36,534 nucleotides of DNA from Anaeromyxobacter terrae. Its GTDB lineage: Bacteria > Myxococcota > Myxococcia > Myxococcales > Anaeromyxobacteraceae. The translations under genes and the position numbers were made by a program. Of this stretch, positions 1-8,146 are shown piece by piece. Each line of letters begins with the position of its first letter. The stretch's first letter is position 1. The notes below the pieces were generated by a model. The model was given only the letters and a program-made list of their open reading frames with translations. It did no database searches and had not been told where the DNA came from. The stretch is taken from positions 13,193-49,726 of the forward strand of contig NZ_JALCYY010000036.1 in NCBI RefSeq assembly GCF_022690685.1, in the 5' to 3' direction.

Positions 1-70
1 GCCGGGGCGACACCGCGATAGCGGCGAAGCCGCCCGCGGTGGCGCACGGGACCCGGCGAGCAGGGGTGGG

Positions 71-97
71 GCCCCGACGAGCTCTGCTCGGCGGGGC
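71..97. repeat. GC-rich hairpin, possible dispersed repeat
   Basis: GCCCCGACGAGC (71-82) and GCTCGGCGGGGC (86-97) pair over 12 positions with one mismatch around a TCT loop. It could be a factor-independent terminator lacking a T tract or a copy of a dispersed repeat. The surrounding bases (GGGGTGGGG before, GCAGCCCC after) add further self-complementarity. Confidence 0.45.
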
Positions 98-124
98 GAG
101 GGCGCAGCCCCGTCAGAACATGGC

Positions 125-182
125 TAAACGACAGCGCGATGCGCGACACCGAAGGTGATCGCGAATCGCGAACTGTCGTTTA
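125..182. repeat. Palindromic element, copy 1
   Basis: Outer arms TAAACGACAG (125-134) and CTGTCGTTTA (173-182) are perfect inverted repeats. Inside is a second hairpin (139-166): ATGCGCGACACC, GAA, GGTGATCGCGAAT. The reverse complement of this inner hairpin recurs almost exactly at 8112-8139. The element sits 35 bp past the stop of the EF-G-like gene. A REP-like dispersed element or a terminator are both possible. Two copies show it is repeated, but no mobility gene is visible. Confidence 0.6.
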
Positions 183-216
183 GGCGAGGCGCACGGGAGC
201 CGCCCGCGCGCCCCGC

Positions 217-2286
217 TCACTCCTCGACGCCCTTCACCTTCCCCTCCGCCCGCCGCCGCTCGATGATCTTCTGGGCGATCGGCGGCGGAACGGGGTCGTA
301 GTGCGAGGACTCCATGGTGAAGTACCCGACGCCCTGCGTGAGCGAGCGGAGATCGGCGTCGTAGGTCATCGCCTCGGCGTGCGGGCAGAGGGCGCGGATG
401 AGCACCCCGCGCGCGAGCGGCTCCATGCCCTGCACCTTCGCGCGCCGGCTGTTCAGGTCGCCCAGCACCGCGCCGACGTACTCCTCCGGCACGCGCACCT
501 CGAGCCTCATCACGGGCTCGAGGAGGATCGGGCGCGCCTCGAGGACGGCCTTCTTGAACGCCATCGAGCCCGCCACCTGGAACGCCATGTCGGAGCTGTC
601 CACGTCGTGGTAGCTGCCGAACACGAGGCTCGCCTTGAAGTCGACCACGGGGTAGCCGGCGAGCGGGCCGGAGTGCAGCGCGCCGCGGATCCCCTTCTCG
701 ACCGAGGGGATGAACTGGCGCGGGACGACCCCGCCGACGATGGCGTCCTCGAACTCGAAGCCCTCGCCCCGCGGCTTGGGCGCCAGCTCCACGTGCGCGT
801 CGCCGTACTGACCGTGCCCGCCGGTCTGCCGCTTGAACTTGCCCTGCGCCTTCGCCGGCGCGGTGATGGTCTCGAGATAGGCGGGCGTGGGCGGCGCCAG
901 CGTGACCTCGACGCCGTGCTTGCGCTTCACGCGCTCCACCGTGACCTCGATGTGCGCCTGGCCCATGCCCTGGAGGAGCATCTCGCCCGTGTCCGGGGAG
1001 CGGGCGAGCTCGAGCGAGGGATCCTCCTCGATGAGCTTCTGCAGCGCCGCGGCGGCCTTGTCGTCGCCGGTCTTCGCGTGGACCGCGTACGACACCGGGC
1101 GTGTGTGCTGGGCGAAGGGCGGCAGGAGGATGGGCGCGCCCGGATCGCACAGGGTGTCGCCCGTGTGCGCGTCCTTCAGCTTCATCAGCACGACGAACTC
1201 GCCGGGCCCCGCCTCGGGGACCTCCGCCGTCTGCGCCCCGTCGGTGCGGTGCAGGTGGGAGACGCGCTCCTCGCTGCGCGTGCGGGGGTTCATCAGGGTC
1301 GCGTCGTGCTTCAGGGTCCCCGAGAAGACGCGGACGTAGTCGACCCGCCCGGCGAAGTGGTCGATGGTCGTCTTGAACACCTGCCCGCAGAACGGCGCCT
1401 CCGGCGTGGCGGGGCGGGTCACGTCCTTGCCGGCGAGGTCCTTGCCCTTCACCTCGCGCGCCTCCGGACCCGGGAAGATCCGGACGACGAGATCGAGCAG
1501 CTCGCGGATGCCGACGCCGCTCTTCGCGCACGCGCACGCCACCACGAGGAAGCGCTGCTCGGCGGCGCCCCGCGCGAGGCCGAGCGCGATCTCCTCCTCG
1601 GTGAGCGCTCCGCCCTCGAGGTACTTCCCGAGCAGCGCGTCGTCCGACTCCGCGGCCGCCTCGACGAGCGCGGTGCGGAGCCGCTCCGCCTCGGCCGCGA
1701 GCTCACCGGGGATCTCGCCTTCCTCGAACCGGCCCTTGCCGTCGTGCAGGTGGGCCTTCATCGAGACGAGGTCCACGAGGCCGGCGCACTTGCCGCCGCG
1801 CAGGATCGGCAGCTGAACCGGGATGGGCTTCACCTTGAGCGACGCCTCGACGTCCGCCAGGGTCCTCGCGAAGTCCGCCTGCTCGTGGTCGATCCGGGTG
1901 ACCACGGCGATCGCCGGCCGGCCCGAGTCGGCGAGGACGTCGTAGGTGCGCTCGGCGCGGTGGTGCGCGCCGTCGGCGGCCGAGAGGGCGAGCACCGCGC
2001 CCTCGGTCACCTGCAGCGCCCACTCCACCTCGGTGAGGAACGCGGCGAACCCCGGGCAGTCGAGCACGTGGAACACCCGGCCGCCCTCCTCGAAGCTCTC
2101 CGGGTGGAGCGCGAGCGTGAAGTTCCGCTTCTTCTCCTCCGGCTCCGCGTCGAGGCGCGAGGTGGAGCCTTCGGCGGGGGGGCGCTTCGGATCGGCGATG
2201 CGCCAGAGCGCCTCGACGAGGGCGGTCTTGCCCGCCCCGTCGGCGCCGATGATGGAGAAGGTGCGGATCACGCGGGAGTTGGCCAT
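217..2286 (-). CDS. Elongation factor G-like GTPase (EF-G paralogue)
   Basis: 689 residues with full EF-G architecture: an N-terminal GTPase domain, domain II (about 290-380), a domain IV with the QTGGHGQYGDAHVEL signature, and a C-terminal domain ending near YFTMESSHYDPVPP. The P-loop is GADGAGKT (14-21). The GTPase motifs depart from housekeeping EF-G. The G3 motif is DCPGF (76-80), so the catalytic His of DTPGH is Phe, and the G4 NKxD motif is TRID (130-133). This fits the EF-G-like/EF-G2 paralogue class, some members of which lack normal ribosome-stimulated GTPase activity. Its role in translation, stress or ribosome rescue is unknown. ATG start with GGAG seven bases upstream. It lies 141 bp downstream of the acyl-CoA synthetase gene, behind strong hairpins, so it may have its own promoter. 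Confidence 0.9.
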   Translation of the reverse strand: MANSRVIRTFSIIGADGAGKTALVEALWRIADPKRPPAEGSTSRLDAEPEEKKRNFTLALHPESFEEGGRVFHVLDCPGFAAFLTEVEWALQVTEGAVLALSAADGAHHRAERTYDVLADSGRPAIAVVTRIDHEQADFARTLADVEASLKVKPIPVQLPILRGGKCAGLVDLVSMKAHLHDGKGRFEEGEIPGELAAEAERLRTALVEAAAESDDALLGKYLEGGALTEEEIALGLARGAAEQRFLVVACACAKSGVGIRELLDLVVRIFPGPEAREVKGKDLAGKDVTRPATPEAPFCGQVFKTTIDHFAGRVDYVRVFSGTLKHDATLMNPRTRSEERVSHLHRTDGAQTAEVPEAGPGEFVVLMKLKDAHTGDTLCDPGAPILLPPFAQHTRPVSYAVHAKTGDDKAAAALQKLIEEDPSLELARSPDTGEMLLQGMGQAHIEVTVERVKRKHGVEVTLAPPTPAYLETITAPAKAQGKFKRQTGGHGQYGDAHVELAPKPRGEGFEFEDAIVGGVVPRQFIPSVEKGIRGALHSGPLAGYPVVDFKASLVFGSYHDVDSSDMAFQVAGSMAFKKAVLEARPILLEPVMRLEVRVPEEYVGAVLGDLNSRRAKVQGMEPLARGVLIRALCPHAEAMTYDADLRSLTQGVGYFTMESSHYDPVPPPIAQKIIERRRAEGKVKGVEE

Positions 2287-2303
2287 GTCGTGTCTCCGAC
2301 TTC

Positions 2304-2323
2304 CCCGCGCCCCCGGGCGCGGG
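2304..2323 (-). other. Leader hairpin of the EF-G-like gene
   Basis: CCCGCGCCC and GGGCGCGGG flank two C residues. With a realistic loop this gives about a 7-bp all-GC stem, ending 17 bp before the start codon and next to the ribosome-binding site. It could damp translation initiation or be the tail of the terminator region upstream. Confidence 0.35.
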
Positions 2324-2378
2324 CGTATGCGCTGAAGGATGCAACGAGATGCGTGCGCGGCGCCACGTGTTCTTCACC

Positions 2379-2422
2379 GCGCGACAGGCGCGGCCCGAGA
2401 GGGCCGCGCCCGTTCGTCGCGC
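2379..2422 (-). terminator. Long hairpin after the acyl-CoA synthetase gene
   Basis: GGCGCGGCCC (2387-2396) and GGGCCGCGCC (2401-2410) form a perfect 10-bp stem with a GAGA loop. It is extended by GCGCGAC (2379-2385) and GTCGCGC (2416-2422) across a small asymmetric bulge. The structure begins six bases after the synthetase stop codon. No T tract follows, so a Rho-assisted or stem-only terminator is the likely reading. Confidence 0.6.
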
Positions 2423-2427
2423 CTGCC

Positions 2428-4128
2428 TCAACCATCGCCCTTCGCGAGCTCCGGGAAGTCGTCCTGCCAGAACTCGCGCGGCCCGCGCGGTGCTCCGGCC
2501 TCGCGCACCTGCTCGCGGCGCCGCAGCTCCACCCGGCGGATCTTTCCGGAGACGGTCTTCGGCAGCTCCGAGAACTCGATGCGGCGGACGCGCTTGTAGG
2601 GCGCGAGCCTCCGGCGCAGGAACCGGAAGATCTCGAGCGCGAGCTCGCGGTCCGGCGCGCGCCCAGGCTTGAGGATGATGAACGCCTTGGGGACGACGCC
2701 GCGCACCGCGTCGGGGCTCGGCACGATCGCCGCCTCGGCGACGGCGTCGTGCTCGATGAGCGCGCTCTCGAGCTCGAAGGGGCTGATCCGGTAGTCGGAG
2801 CTCTTGAAGACGTCGTCGGCCCGCCCGACGTAGGTCACGTAGCCGTCCGCGTCACGCGCCGCGACGTCGCCCGTGTGGTAGTGGCCGTGGCGAGTCGTGA
2901 ACTCGTTGAGGTTGGGATCGTCCTCGTACCCCGCCATGACCCCCGCCGGGCGCGGGTCGAGCGAGATGGAGACCTCGCCCTCGAGCGCCTCGCCCCCCTC
3001 CTCGTCGAGCAGCGCGATGCGATAGCCCGGCAGCGGGCGGCCCATCGAGCCGGGCTTGAGCGGCTGGCCCGGTGAGTTGCCGACCTGGGCGGTGGTCTCC
3101 GTCTGGCCGTAACCGTCACGGATGGTGACGCCCCACGCCTTCCGGACCTTCTCGATCACCTCGGGGTTGAGCGGCTCGCCCGCCGAGAGCGCCTCGCGGA
3201 GCTTCACCTTGTGCCGGGTGAGGTCCTCGAGGATGAGCATGCGCCAGACGGTGGGCGGCGCGCACATCGTGGTGACGACGTGCCGCTCGAGCACCTCGAG
3301 CGTCTCGCGCGGCACGAACCGCGCGTAGTTGTGCACGAACACCGTCGCGCCCGCGTTGAACGGCGCGAAGAAGCTCGACCAGGCGTGCTTCGCCCAGCCC
3401 GGCGACGAGACGTTCATGTGCACGTCCCCCTCGCGCAGGCCGATCCAGTACATCGTCGAGAGGTGACCCACCGGATAGCTGCGCTGGGTGTGCACGACGA
3501 GCTTCGGCTTCGCGGTCGTGCCGCTCGTGAAGTAGAGCAGCACGGGATCCGAGGACATCGTCTCGCCGTGCGGGATGAACAGCGACGACTCGTCGTACGC
3601 GAGCTCGAACGGGAGCCAGCCCGGGACCTGCTCGCCGACGACGTGCCGCGTGAACCCGCCGTCGAGCGTCCGCATCTTCTCCGCGCCCGCTGGATCCGTC
3701 ACGACGTGGCGCACGCGGCCGCGCTCGATGCGGTCGACGAGGTCCTCCGGCGTGAGCAGGGTGCTCGCGGGGATGACGCACGCGCCGAGCTTCATCGCCG
3801 CGAGCATCACCTCCCAGATCTGCACGCAGTTCGGCAGCATCATGAGGATGCGGTCGCCGCGCTCGATGCCGTGGCGGCGGAGGTAGATCGCCACGCGGTT
3901 GGAGCGCTCCGCGAGCTCGGCGTACGAGAGGCGCACCTCCGCGCCGTACTCCTCGACGAGGTGCAGGGCCGTCCGCGGGTTCCCGTCGGCGATGATGTCG
4001 AACCAGTCGAGCGCCCAGTTGAAGCGATCGAGGGCAGGCCAGCGAAACTCGCGGTAGGCGGTCTCGTAGTCCTCGCGATGCTTCACGAGGAAGTCGCGGG
4101 CGCGGCGGAAGCTCTCCGTGGACGACAT
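2428..4128 (-). CDS. AMP-forming acyl-CoA synthetase (medium-chain/ACSM-like)
   Basis: 566 residues of the ANL adenylating superfamily. It activates a carboxylic acid with ATP to an acyl-adenylate and transfers the acyl group to CoA. The phosphate-binding loop YFTSGTTAKPK, the DGYGQTET motif, the YHTGD motif and the C-terminal PKTVSGKIRR with its catalytic Lys are all intact. GRADDVFKSSDYRISPFELES resembles medium-chain ACSM-type and benzoate/2-methylbutyrate-CoA ligases more than acetyl-CoA synthetase. The substrate cannot be read from sequence. The ATG at 4128 follows AGGAGG at good spacing; the frame stays open upstream but that part has no family similarity. MarC lies 107 bp upstream on the same strand. 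Confidence 0.9.
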   Translation of the reverse strand: MSSTESFRRARDFLVKHREDYETAYREFRWPALDRFNWALDWFDIIADGNPRTALHLVEEYGAEVRLSYAELAERSNRVAIYLRRHGIERGDRILMMLPNCVQIWEVMLAAMKLGACVIPASTLLTPEDLVDRIERGRVRHVVTDPAGAEKMRTLDGGFTRHVVGEQVPGWLPFELAYDESSLFIPHGETMSSDPVLLYFTSGTTAKPKLVVHTQRSYPVGHLSTMYWIGLREGDVHMNVSSPGWAKHAWSSFFAPFNAGATVFVHNYARFVPRETLEVLERHVVTTMCAPPTVWRMLILEDLTRHKVKLREALSAGEPLNPEVIEKVRKAWGVTIRDGYGQTETTAQVGNSPGQPLKPGSMGRPLPGYRIALLDEEGGEALEGEVSISLDPRPAGVMAGYEDDPNLNEFTTRHGHYHTGDVAARDADGYVTYVGRADDVFKSSDYRISPFELESALIEHDAVAEAAIVPSPDAVRGVVPKAFIILKPGRAPDRELALEIFRFLRRRLAPYKRVRRIEFSELPKTVSGKIRRVELRRREQVREAGAPRGPREFWQDDFPELAKGDG

Positions 4129-4182
4129 GCGGCCTCCTGCGGGTGGGAGGCCGAGTGTGTCAGACGGCCACAGGCCCCGCGA

Positions 4183-4197
4183 GACGCCCGGGGCGTC
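4183..4197 (-). terminator. Short inverted repeat between marC-like and synthetase genes
   Basis: GACGCCC and GGGCGTC flank a single G, giving a realistic 5-bp stem with CCGGG loop. It is 39 bp after the MarC stop. It could be a weak terminator or pause site. Confidence 0.3.
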
Positions 4198-4235
4198 CCG
4201 GCGGGGGCCCCTCGACCGGGCCGCGAGGGAGGGCC

Positions 4236-4886
4236 CTACCCGCCGAACAGGCGTCCGGCGAGCGACTCGGACAGCCCGTCGAGCATGAACTGGATGCCGA
4301 TCGCGACGAGGAGCAGGCCCGCGGCGCGCTCGAGGATGGCGAGACCGGTGCGCCCCAGCACCCGCTCCGTGCGCGTGGCGCCCGCGAGGATCACGTAGCT
4401 CACCGCGGCAGTGAGCGCGATCGCGAGCAGCACGGGGAGGGCGTGCCACCAGGGACCGCCCCGCGCTCGCGCCATGAGGACGATGGCGGTCGCGATGCTC
4501 CCCGGCCCGGCGAGCAGCGGCATCGCGAGCGGCACGATGGCGATGTCCTCCTTGTCGACGCCGGCCTCGACCTCGCCCTCGGTGATGCGCGTCCGGGACG
4601 GCTGCGTGCGGATCATGTCGAGCGCGAGCAGGAGGAGCACGACGCCGCCCGCGATCTTGAACGCGCCGAGGCTGATGCCGAGGAGCTTGAAGATCCAGGC
4701 GCCGGCGAGCGCGAACACCGCGAGCACGAGGCCGGCCGCGATGGCGGCGCGGAGCGCGATGACGCGCCGCTCGTCCACGCTGTGCCGCCTCGTCATCGCG
4801 AGGAAGAACGGCACCGCCGAGAACGGATCGACGACGAAGAAGATCGCCGAGAACGACACGAGGCCGAGGCTGAGGAGCTCTCCCAT
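4236..4886 (-). CDS. MarC-family integral membrane protein
   Basis: 216 residues, six predicted membrane segments, and typical MarC/YchE/YhgN family features: an N-terminal LVSFSAIFFVVDPFSAVPFF segment, a central charged loop followed by PLAMPLLAGPGSIATAI, and a C-terminal segment ending near LLVAIGIQFMLDGL. The family's transport role is not settled: the old link to multiple antibiotic resistance was withdrawn, and amino-acid transport is suggested for some members. The start codon is ATG. The gene starts 44 bp after the stop of the sugar-phosphate synthase, so it may be the third gene of the lpxB transcript. Confidence 0.85.
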   Translation of the reverse strand: MGELLSLGLVSFSAIFFVVDPFSAVPFFLAMTRRHSVDERRVIALRAAIAAGLVLAVFALAGAWIFKLLGISLGAFKIAGGVVLLLLALDMIRTQPSRTRITEGEVEAGVDKEDIAIVPLAMPLLAGPGSIATAIVLMARARGGPWWHALPVLLAIALTAAVSYVILAGATRTERVLGRTGLAILERAAGLLLVAIGIQFMLDGLSESLAGRLFGG

Positions 4887-4930
4887 GACGAGCGCGGGCG
4901 GAAGATACCCCGGACGGCCGCGGCGCGGGG

Positions 4931-5671
4931 CTACTTCTCGGGCGCGGCGCGGCGGGCGAACCCCGAGCGGCGGATCGACCAGACCTTGCGAACCGCCTCG
5001 ATCACGATCCGGCGCGACATCTTCGACTGCCCCACCCGGCGATCCGCGAAGACGATCGGCACCTCGACCACCCGGAACCCGCGCCGGAGCGCGCGGTAGG
5101 TGAGCTCGATCTGGAACGCGTAGCCCGAGCACTCGACCGTCGGAAGGTCGATCGCCTCGAGCACCTCGCGCCGGAAGCACTTGAAGCCGCCGGTGAGATC
5201 CCGGACGCGCACGCCGAGGATCGTCCGCGCGTAGAGGCTCCCCCCGCGCGAGATGAGCTTGCGGCCGAGGCCCCAGTTCACGGTGCCGCCGCCGGGGACG
5301 TAGCGCGAGCCGAGCACGAGGTCGGCGTCGCCGCGCGCGCGGGCGAGCAGCGCCGGCAGGTAGCGCGGGTCGTGCGAGAAGTCCGCGTCCATCTCCAGCA
5401 CGTACGCGTAGCCGCGCGCGAGCGCCCAGTCGAAGGCGGCGAGGTACGCCCTCCCGAGCCCCTGCTTCGCGGCGCGGTGGAGCACGTGGACGCGCGGCTC
5501 GCGGGCGGCGATCTCGTCGGCGAGCTCGCCCGTGCCGTCCGGCGAGCTGTCGTCGACCACGAGCACGTCCACGTCCGGCGTGGCGGCGAGGATCCCGGCG
5601 ACGATGGGCCCGAGGTTCTCGCGCTCGTCGTAGGTGGGGAGGCAGACGACCGCCGGGCGCTTCTCCGTCAT
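4931..5671 (-). CDS. Polyprenyl-phosphate mannose/glucose synthase (DPM1-like, GT2)
   Basis: 246 residues of glycosyltransferase family 2. It transfers a hexose from a nucleotide sugar to polyprenyl phosphate at the inner face of the cytoplasmic membrane. Visible motifs are LPTYDERENL at the N-terminus, VVDDSSPDGTG (39-48), the metal-binding DAD (95-97), TGGFKCFRREV and GQSKMS near the end. It has no C-terminal membrane domain, as in the soluble DPM1 type. The ATG overlaps the lpxB stop by four bases (ATGA), so the two are translationally coupled. The donor sugar (GDP-mannose or UDP-glucose) is not determined. Confidence 0.9.
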   Translation of the reverse strand: MTEKRPAVVCLPTYDERENLGPIVAGILAATPDVDVLVVDDSSPDGTGELADEIAAREPRVHVLHRAAKQGLGRAYLAAFDWALARGYAYVLEMDADFSHDPRYLPALLARARGDADLVLGSRYVPGGGTVNWGLGRKLISRGGSLYARTILGVRVRDLTGGFKCFRREVLEAIDLPTVECSGYAFQIELTYRALRRGFRVVEVPIVFADRRVGQSKMSRRIVIEAVRKVWSIRRSGFARRAAPEK

Positions 5672-6801
5672 GACATCACCCCCACGATCTCCTCCGCGAC
5701 CCGCCGCGGCGCGCCGGGCTCGCCGAGCGAGTGGCGCACCTCGCGCAGCGCCGCGAGCTGGGCGTCGCGCACGGCGCGGTCGCCGAGGAGCCGCTCGATC
5801 TCCGCGGCCATGCGCGCCGGGCTCGCCTCGCCCTGCAGCAGCTCGGGGACGATCCCCCGGCCGGCGAGGATGTTGACGAGCCCGAAGTGCGCGATGCGGA
5901 CGAGCATCCTGCCGAGCGCGTACGTGAGCCAGGAGAGCCGGTACACCACGATCATCGGCCGGAGCATGATCGCGGACTCGAGCGTCGAGGTGCCGCTCTT
6001 CACGATCGCCGCGTCGCTCGCGCCCACCACCTCCTCGGTGCGCCCGTCGACGAGCTTCACCTCGATGGTGTGGTGCTGGGCGAGGTACGGCTCGAGCGCG
6101 GCGCGCGGCAGGGTCGGCGCGACCGGCACGACGAACTGCGCGTCGGGGTGGACGGCCTTGATCCGCTCGGCGGCCTCGAGCATCGGCGCGAAGAGGCGCT
6201 TCAGCTCGGCGGGGCGGCTCCCCGGCACGAGCGCGACGGTGGTCCGGCCGTTCGCGAGCCCGAGCGCGGCCCGGTAACGGTCCGGCGCCTCCGGCGGCGG
6301 CCGCTCGGCGAAGGGGTGGCCGACGAAGCGCGCCTTCACGCCGGTGCCCTCGTAGAAGCCCGGCTCGAACGGGAGGATGCAGAGCATCCGGTCCACGACC
6401 TTCGCGATCTTCTTCGCCCTGCCCTTCCGCCACGCCCAGATGGTGGGCGAGACGTAGTAGACGACGGGGATCCCGAGCTTCTTGAGCTTCGCCGCGAGGC
6501 GGAGGTTGAAGTCCGGGAGATCGACCAGCAGGGCCGCCTTCGGGCGCCGCTCGGCGGCGGTGCGCGCGAGGAGGCGCAGGATGCCGAGGATCCGCGGCAG
6601 CCGCGGCAGCACCTCGGCGACCCCCATGACCGAGATGTCCTCTGCCGGCGCGAGCGCCTCGAGCCCCGCCGCGCGCAGCCGCGGACCGCCCACCCCGAAC
6701 GCGTGGATCCCGGGACGCAGCGCGACGAGCTCCTCGAGGGCGCGCGCCGCGTGCATGTCGGCGCTCGCCTCGCCGGCGACGATGAGGATCTCCTCGGACA
6801 A
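5668..6801 (-). CDS. lpxB: Lipid-A-disaccharide synthase
   Basis: 377 residues of the LpxB family (GT19). It condenses UDP-2,3-diacylglucosamine with lipid X to make the lipid A disaccharide on the cytoplasmic side of the inner membrane. Diagnostic stretches are ILIVAGEASADMHAA at the N-terminus, GVGGPRLRAAG, VMGVAEVLPRLP, DLPDFNLRLA, YYVSPTIWAWRKGRAKKI, VGHPFAE, LVPGSRPAELKRL and VKSGTSTLESA. The start is TTG: an in-frame stop lies 12 bases upstream and no ATG or GTG follows before the conserved sequence. No clear Shine-Dalgarno is visible. It leads a probable lpxB, DPM synthase, marC operon and shows the organism makes LPS. Confidence 0.93.
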   Translation of the reverse strand: MSEEILIVAGEASADMHAARALEELVALRPGIHAFGVGGPRLRAAGLEALAPAEDISVMGVAEVLPRLPRILGILRLLARTAAERRPKAALLVDLPDFNLRLAAKLKKLGIPVVYYVSPTIWAWRKGRAKKIAKVVDRMLCILPFEPGFYEGTGVKARFVGHPFAERPPPEAPDRYRAALGLANGRTTVALVPGSRPAELKRLFAPMLEAAERIKAVHPDAQFVVPVAPTLPRAALEPYLAQHHTIEVKLVDGRTEEVVGASDAAIVKSGTSTLESAIMLRPMIVVYRLSWLTYALGRMLVRIAHFGLVNILAGRGIVPELLQGEASPARMAAEIERLLGDRAVRDAQLAALREVRHSLGEPGAPRRVAEEIVGVMS

Positions 6802-6919
6802 GCCGGCGGGTCATAACACGCACGCCGGGGCGCTCCAACGCCCCTGGGGTCGGTGTAGGCGCGTGGCGCCAGCGGATCGCGGTGGAGCCCCGCGCCGGTG
6901 CGCGGCTAACATCCCCTCC
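6802..6919. promoter_or_regulatory. Divergent intergenic region, lpxB / TPR gene
   Basis: Both genes must be transcribed outward from these 118 bp. GGGGCG (6827-6832) and CGCCCC (6839-6844) form an inverted repeat about 26 bp upstream of lpxB and could be an operator or leader hairpin. No confident -35/-10 pair is recognisable at this GC content. Confidence 0.3.
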
Positions 6920-7618
6920 GTGCCGCTCTTCCACCGCAGGCCCCGCACGCGCACCGAGATCGTCGCCGCCGCAGACCGCGCGCGGGAGCGCGGCCGGATC
7001 CGGAAGGCGGTCGCGGGTTACCGCGAGGCCCTCCGGTCCGACCCCGAGGACCCGTCGCTGAACGTGAAGCTCGCGCCGCTCCTGGCGCGCCTCGGCCAGG
7101 GCGCCGAGGGCGCCCGGTGCTTCCGCCGCGCGGCGGAGCGCCACCTCGCGGCCGGGTTCACGGATCGCGCCGCCGCGGTGTGCGTGACCGCGACCGCGGT
7201 GTTCCCCCTCGAGCCGGCCTTCCGCCTCGAGCTCGCGCGGCTGCACGCCCTGCGCGGGCGCCGCGCCGACGCGGTCGGAACCCTGGTGGAGGGGGGCCGC
7301 GCGCTCGCCCGCGCGCGACGGCGCCCGGGCGCCGTGTCGCTCCTGCGCCGCGCGCTCGAGCTCGAGCCCTTGCACCTCGAGGCGCGGCTCGCGCTCGCCC
7401 CGGTGCTCGCCGCCGAGGGGGAGCGTGACGAGGCGCGCGCCCTGCTCCGCGGCCTCGAGGGGCACGCCCGCGGGCGGCACCTCCGCCGGGTGCGGTGGGC
7501 CGCGCTGCGCATCTCTCCATCCCCGGCCACGCTGTGGCGCTGGCTCTCCGCCGCGTTCGCGGGCGACGCGCCCGGTCGCCAGCCCGCCGGCGGACGCGGA
7601 CGAGACCGCGCTCGTTAG
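6920..7618 (+). CDS. Tetratricopeptide-repeat protein
   Basis: 232 residues, very Arg/Ala-rich, made mostly of helical TPR-like repeats, for example ARERGRIRKAVAGYREALRSDP near the N-terminus and GAVSLLRRALELEPLHLEARLALAPVLAAEGERDEARALL near residues 140-180. No signal peptide or membrane segment is seen, so it is probably cytoplasmic and a protein-interaction scaffold; no partner is evident. The GTG start (VPLFHRRPRTR) is chosen because upstream sequence in this frame falls in the lpxB promoter region and opposite lpxB. Start confidence is moderate. Confidence 0.7.
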   Translation: MPLFHRRPRTRTEIVAAADRARERGRIRKAVAGYREALRSDPEDPSLNVKLAPLLARLGQGAEGARCFRRAAERHLAAGFTDRAAAVCVTATAVFPLEPAFRLELARLHALRGRRADAVGTLVEGGRALARARRRPGAVSLLRRALELEPLHLEARLALAPVLAAEGERDEARALLRGLEGHARGRHLRRVRWAALRISPSPATLWRWLSAAFAGDAPGRQPAGGRGRDRAR

Positions 7619-7668
7619 TCCACGTTGGGAATTGCGTCGGCTCTGGCCCCATGCTGGAGTGCGACCGA

Positions 7669-8097
7669 ATGACACATGGGGGCCCAAGCGTCCGGGGCGA
7701 GCTGCCCTGGCTCGGGGTGTCGCTCTGCGGCATCCTGGCCGCGCACGCCTTCTCGCACTTCATCATCCACCGCGGCGCCATCCTGACCTCGCTCGCCGCG
7801 ACCGGGACGGTGCCGGCGTGGATGTGGGGCGCCCTCTTCGCGCCCGAGCTCGTCGCCTGCTTCATCGTCGGCTGGCGGCTCACGAGGTGGTGGCAGATCG
7901 GCGTGTATGCCGTCGCGGCGGCCCTCGTCCGCCAGGGCTGCGAGTTGGCGCTCCACTACACCGGCGACGCCGGGCACGTGATCGAGGGGCCGCGCGCCGT
8001 GCTCCTCGCGACCCCTGTCGTGACCCTCGTCTACGCGATGCTCATCGGGCTCGCCTCGTCATCCGGCCGCCAGGACCGGCAGCTCGACCGCGCCTGA
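7669..8097 (+). CDS. Hypothetical four-helix membrane protein
   Basis: 142 residues with about four hydrophobic segments (starting at WLGVSLCGILAAHAF, WMWGALFAPELVACFIVGW, WWQIGVYAVAAALV and VLLATPVVTLVYAMLIGL). I do not recognise a family. The ATG at 7669 has GGAG nine bases upstream; an in-frame ATG at 7651 is possible but has no ribosome-binding site. The gene follows the TPR gene by 50 bp on the same strand. A palindromic repeat follows 15 bp after the stop. Confidence 0.6.
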   Translation: MTHGGPSVRGELPWLGVSLCGILAAHAFSHFIIHRGAILTSLAATGTVPAWMWGALFAPELVACFIVGWRLTRWWQIGVYAVAAALVRQGCELALHYTGDAGHVIEGPRAVLLATPVVTLVYAMLIGLASSSGRQDRQLDRA

Positions 8098-8111
8098 ACG
8101 ACCGGCTCGCG

Positions 8112-8139
8112 ATTCGCGATCACCTCCGGTGTCGCGAAT
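8112..8139. repeat. Palindromic element, copy 2
   Basis: ATTCGCGATCACC (8112-8124), TCC, GGTGTCGCGAAT (8128-8139) folds into a 12-bp hairpin with one bulged T. The same hairpin, inverted and differing at a few bases, lies at 139-166. It sits between the convergent ends of the membrane-protein gene and the arsR-like gene, so it may act as a bidirectional terminator as well as being a repeat. Confidence 0.6.
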
Positions 8140-8146
8140 CGGCCTC

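Larger units (their letters stand above)
1..216. other. Left-end non-coding stretch
   Basis: No reading frame here looks like a real gene. The stretch holds a GC-rich hairpin (71-97) and a palindromic element (125-182), both described separately. It lies downstream of the EF-G-like gene, so either structure could end that transcript. Dense repeat-like structure at the very start is what is expected where an assembly broke on a repeat, which is an inference. Confidence 0.5.

Noticed and set aside
301..3075. 924-codon open frame on the plus strand
   Set aside because: It lies antisense to the EF-G-like and acyl-CoA synthetase genes, is rich in Arg, Ala, Glu and His, and has no domain. Such frames are common opposite genes in very GC-rich DNA.
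4931..7687. 918-codon minus-strand frame
   Set aside because: Only the last 246 codons are the sugar-phosphate synthase. The rest overlaps lpxB in another frame and the TPR gene on the opposite strand.
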